Below, in pieces: positions 60,926-64,000 of a DNA stretch of 64,000 bases. The DNA lies in NCBI GenBank assembly GCA_023079485.1, contig CM041083.1, positions 142,490,052-142,554,051 on the forward strand. The letters run 5' to 3'. Within the stretch, counting starts at the first letter, position 1, and every line of letters starts with the position of its first letter. The notes beneath the pieces are model-generated. The model was not told the origin of the DNA. It was given only the letters and a program-made list of their open reading frames with translations, and did not search any database. The position numbers and the translations under genes were made by a program. Source of the stretch: Archilochus colubris (lineage: Eukaryota > Chordata > Aves > Apodiformes > Trochilidae).

Positions 60926-62872
60926 GTATAGTATTCCCAGTGTATTTTAACATCTGAAGCATCTGTTTGACAAAAATTAGATGACAGCTTTCTTTACAGC
61001 ACTGCACCATACACTGCAGCAGCTGAGGAGCTGACTTAAGGAGCAGCCCAGACATCTGTGCAGCAGAGATAGGAACGCATCCTCACCAGCCAGCCCCAAA
61101 ACAAGCTGTAACCCCTAAGCTGTGTGGAGTAAACCAGCAGGACACTTTTAGCTCAGCTTGGTGGCCTCAGGCCCCTAGTGCAAAAGATTACGAGAGCATT
61201 GGCTCACTCACCCAGAGAAAATGAAAGGAAATGAGCAAGGTGGCTTGGCAAAGCACAGCATGACCAGGTACAACGTGTCACTCCACCTGTTCCTAGTGGA
61301 CAGGCTGCAGCACTGCTGGCCTCATGAGCATGAATAAACAAGTGGTAGGAGATAAAATAAAAAGGCAACTCACAATTAGAAACACAGCAACCTTCTTGGA
61401 AAGAGGGAAAAAACCCACACACACAGAAAACCCACACCTAAGAACTTCCAACAGCTCACTTCATCTCAGCCCCAGATGTTTCAAACCCCAGAGCATCTGG
61501 CAAGGAGAAGCCACAGAGGCCACCCATGGTCCACCTACCCCTGATGACACCCAGTACACCCAAGCTGGAAGAAAGATTCCGTAGGTAAGCCTATATGCAA
61601 AGCACAAATTTCTTCATTTATCCTCAGGTTAGGTCAGCTCTCAGTGATGCTGAGTCTCGTTCAGCGATTATGCAGCAGCTGTTCCTTGAGCTGTGAATTA
61701 TCATCTGAAAGCTACGGCAGTAAAAGGAGAGATAAGAAAAGCAGGGAACTATGACAACTGAGAGAGGAAGGGAAAAGGGGGGGAAGAAGTGGAGACGATT
61801 ACAAGTGTTCTAGAAATCTCTATGCACCGTAATGTTGCTAAATCTAGTATGCACAGTACAAGGGAGAGTTAAAAAAAAATTTGGTTTCAAAAATTAAAGA
61901 GACAAGAGGAGAAGTTTGAAAATAACTGGGAGAACAGATAAGCAGTGCAGGATTTCTGTGTGATTTGGTAACAATTCACAAGAGAAATTAAAACTCAGTG
62001 GTAAAGAACATATAAAACTTGAGATATGGAATAAGTTTACTTCTCAGACAGAACTGTTCCTCAAAAGTAAAATCTTAATCATTCTAAAAATCACCATATT
62101 ACCTAGAAAGCTTGCTTTTATTACTGCACCTACTAATATATTTAAGACTTAGCATTATCTACAAAAGCATACACAACCAGCAATAAAAATGTATATGGAA
62201 GTGCATGTATCCAAATAAATATTTATGCTAATCAGGAGAGGATAAAGGTAAAAAAGAAAAAAAATTTGTTTTAGTGTACCTAAAAAAGCTTTCTAGCTCC
62301 AAAAATTGTGCTCAAGCCCACTGCAAAGTACTAATCATTCTGCAGAGCATTAATTTCAAATGCTAAGCATTAGTTTCAAATGCTACTTAAATTTTACCTC
62401 AGCCACAGCTTCAAAGTCAACATCTATACACTGCGAGAACTAAGCATATACAATTCATTTTTTACTAACCCCAGAAAAAAATGGGACGAAAAAAATCTGC
62501 ACAATGAAATACTAAGTTCCTTTTTTGGACATGAACTGTACAATTTCTGAAGCTTTCCAAATCTGTCTGATTTTAGAAAGTAACACAGCAAGTTATCCTC
62601 AAATGAATTCTTTACTAAGAAAGACACAGAATTTAGTATCTTTACATAAACTTCTAGTAGTAGCAAACAAAGATACAATTTAAAAAGGGGTTAACACTGC
62701 CTATACTTTTATAACCACATAAGAAAACATAAGGCTGTCACAAATTTCTTCCTGCCCAGCAAAACAACAACTCATCTCTCACATATTCATTCTAAGTCAC
62801 TTCCAATTTGCTTTGTAGGCTCTGAATCTTATATATAACACCACACAGTAATAATCTTAGCTGCCACTGAAA

Positions 62873-62982
62873 AAAAGACATTCAGTGGTGTGTGTGAATA
62901 TGTACACACATATGTGTATATGTATATATACACACATATATGTGTGTATATATATATTCAAACACACCACTGATTGTCCTTT
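62873..62982. repeat. Long imperfect inverted repeat (hairpin)
   Basis: Two arms of about 55 bases pair around a centre near 62927/62928. The outer part of the left arm (AGACATTCAGTGGTGTGTG) pairs with the right arm (CACACCACTGATTGTCCTT) with about three mismatches in 28 bases. The inner part is alternating TG/TA/CA and pairs less well. It could be a microsatellite that grew inside a palindrome, a MITE-like element or a hairpin RNA. Confidence 0.7.
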
Positions 62983-63007
62983 ACATATATATATATATAT
63001 ATATATA
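62983..63007. repeat. TA dinucleotide microsatellite
   Basis: Pure AT alternation of about a dozen units directly beside the hairpin at 62873-62982. Confidence 0.85.
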
Positions 63008-64000
63008 ATTTAGTTTTATGGCTTAAGGAAGTTCACACTCCTGGACCTAGATGCCAAATAAAAGTTGTTGTAATGAAACTACTAGAGAAAATTTGATTGG
63101 GACACTGAAGTTGAGATGCCTCAGTACTTGCCAATGCAACAGGTTACACTTGTTTGTTTAGCTGAAACAAAGCAATTGCATAAGCACATTCCAGTACCAA
63201 AAAAAAGAGAGAGGCACCCCAATGGAAAACTCATCTAGAAACATACTGCAAGGAAGATTCAGCCCAGTAAAACTCACCTCTCATTCTGATATACAAAGAT
63301 AAGAATCATGTAAACTATGCTCCTAATATAAATCAGAAATACAGCTGGGGAAATCCAGGCCAAAATGCATGGGGATTATTATGCATAGAGTACAAAAACA
63401 CACAGGACCCAGGAAAAAAAAAACCACCACCATGAAATACACACTTGGAGATAAACACAGAGGAGCTCTGCTATAAAGAATAAGCACTTTGTGATACAAA
63501 TGGTAAAAATTCAGTTTTGTCTTGTAAGTGCAGAAACAGCAATACACTGCCAGCATACCTGATAAACAAGGACATATTAAAAAAAGTCACATGTTCTAGG
63601 ACAAACACACCCACAAATTAGAAAGAATTTTTTCACGGAAAGGACACAAACACCACACATTCTAGAAAAAAACACAAGAAATACGTGAAGGATATCCTAC
63701 TAACTTTTCTTTCTAGAAATAAGAACTGAAAACACCAGTTTGTCCTTCTCCCAAGAGTCCAATTCCTAAGAATGAAAGAACCAACATTTGAATGAGGAAT
63801 AAATTTGACCCAAGTACTTCACTTGTCTTGAAAGCACAATAATGTCCACCTGCCTTGATGATGGGCTTGCTGTACCAGGTAACAATGACCCATTCAGATG
63901 ACCCCAGACTAGATGCTCCGTTAAGTACAAATTACATTAATTTCCTAAATTTGCTGATGAGTTACACTTAAGCTTCTGTGCTCTACTAACCCAGGTTACT

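Larger units (their letters stand above)
56013..64000 (-). other. ARHGEF7: ARHGEF7 intron upstream of the CH exon (at least 8 kb, open at the window edge)
   Basis: I searched for the preceding CH-domain exon (expected to encode ECLSNIREFLRGCGASLRLE or similar) and did not find it. Contents are T/G-rich and A/C-rich tracts, a GA microsatellite, a possible LTR remnant near 59690, TA repeats, and the long hairpin at 62873-62982. Confidence 0.7.

Noticed and set aside
56013..64000. Search for the first CH-domain exon(s)
   Set aside because: No minus-strand segment encoding the expected CH sequence with splice sites was found, so the exon is taken to lie outside the window.

Overview
This is a stretch of vertebrate, almost certainly avian, nuclear DNA. 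It is AT-rich, has no bacterial-style gene packing, and holds one gene split into small exons with GT-AG introns. The bird assignment is an inference from several CR1 LINE copies, two of which end in the repeated ATTCTATG octamer typical of avian CR1 tails, together with protein sequence very close to vertebrate beta-PIX.

The gene is ARHGEF7 (beta-PIX / Cool-1), a Rac1/Cdc42 guanine nucleotide exchange factor, transcribed on the minus strand. Sixteen consecutive coding exons lie between 56012 (5'-most visible) and 1621 (3'-most visible). Every junction has GT and AG, and the phases join into one open frame of 627 codons plus one base, with no frameshift or internal stop. In transcript order they encode the last part of the calponin-homology (CH) domain (55928-56012), a serine-rich linker (51989-52119), the PAK-binding SH3 domain (49386-49587), a linker (41084-41172), the DH exchange domain (34500 down to about 14130), the PH domain (about 14070 down to 7340), a proline-rich region (6417-6641), and the phosphorylated, GIT-binding segment (4386-4479 and 1621-1710). 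The first CH exon(s) and promoter lie beyond base 64000. The terminal exons with the coiled coil and PDZ ligand lie before base 1. I found neither in the window.

The rest is intron. The introns hold CR1 LINE fragments: plus strand at 23527-23722 and 37226-37604; minus strand at 8493-8685, 11041-11097, 27419-27975 and 53587-53800. There is a possible decayed LTR near 59690-59960, several microsatellites and A/C- or T/G-rich tracts, and a long imperfect hairpin at 62873-62982. Most other short reading frames look like chance openings in AT-rich intron.

I saw no tRNA, rRNA, CRISPR array or second convincing protein gene. I found no previously undescribed biological system. The most useful leads are a possible in-frame cassette exon (1259-1318), the long hairpin, two unexplained GC-rich islands in introns, and a residue change next to known regulatory phosphosites of beta-PIX.
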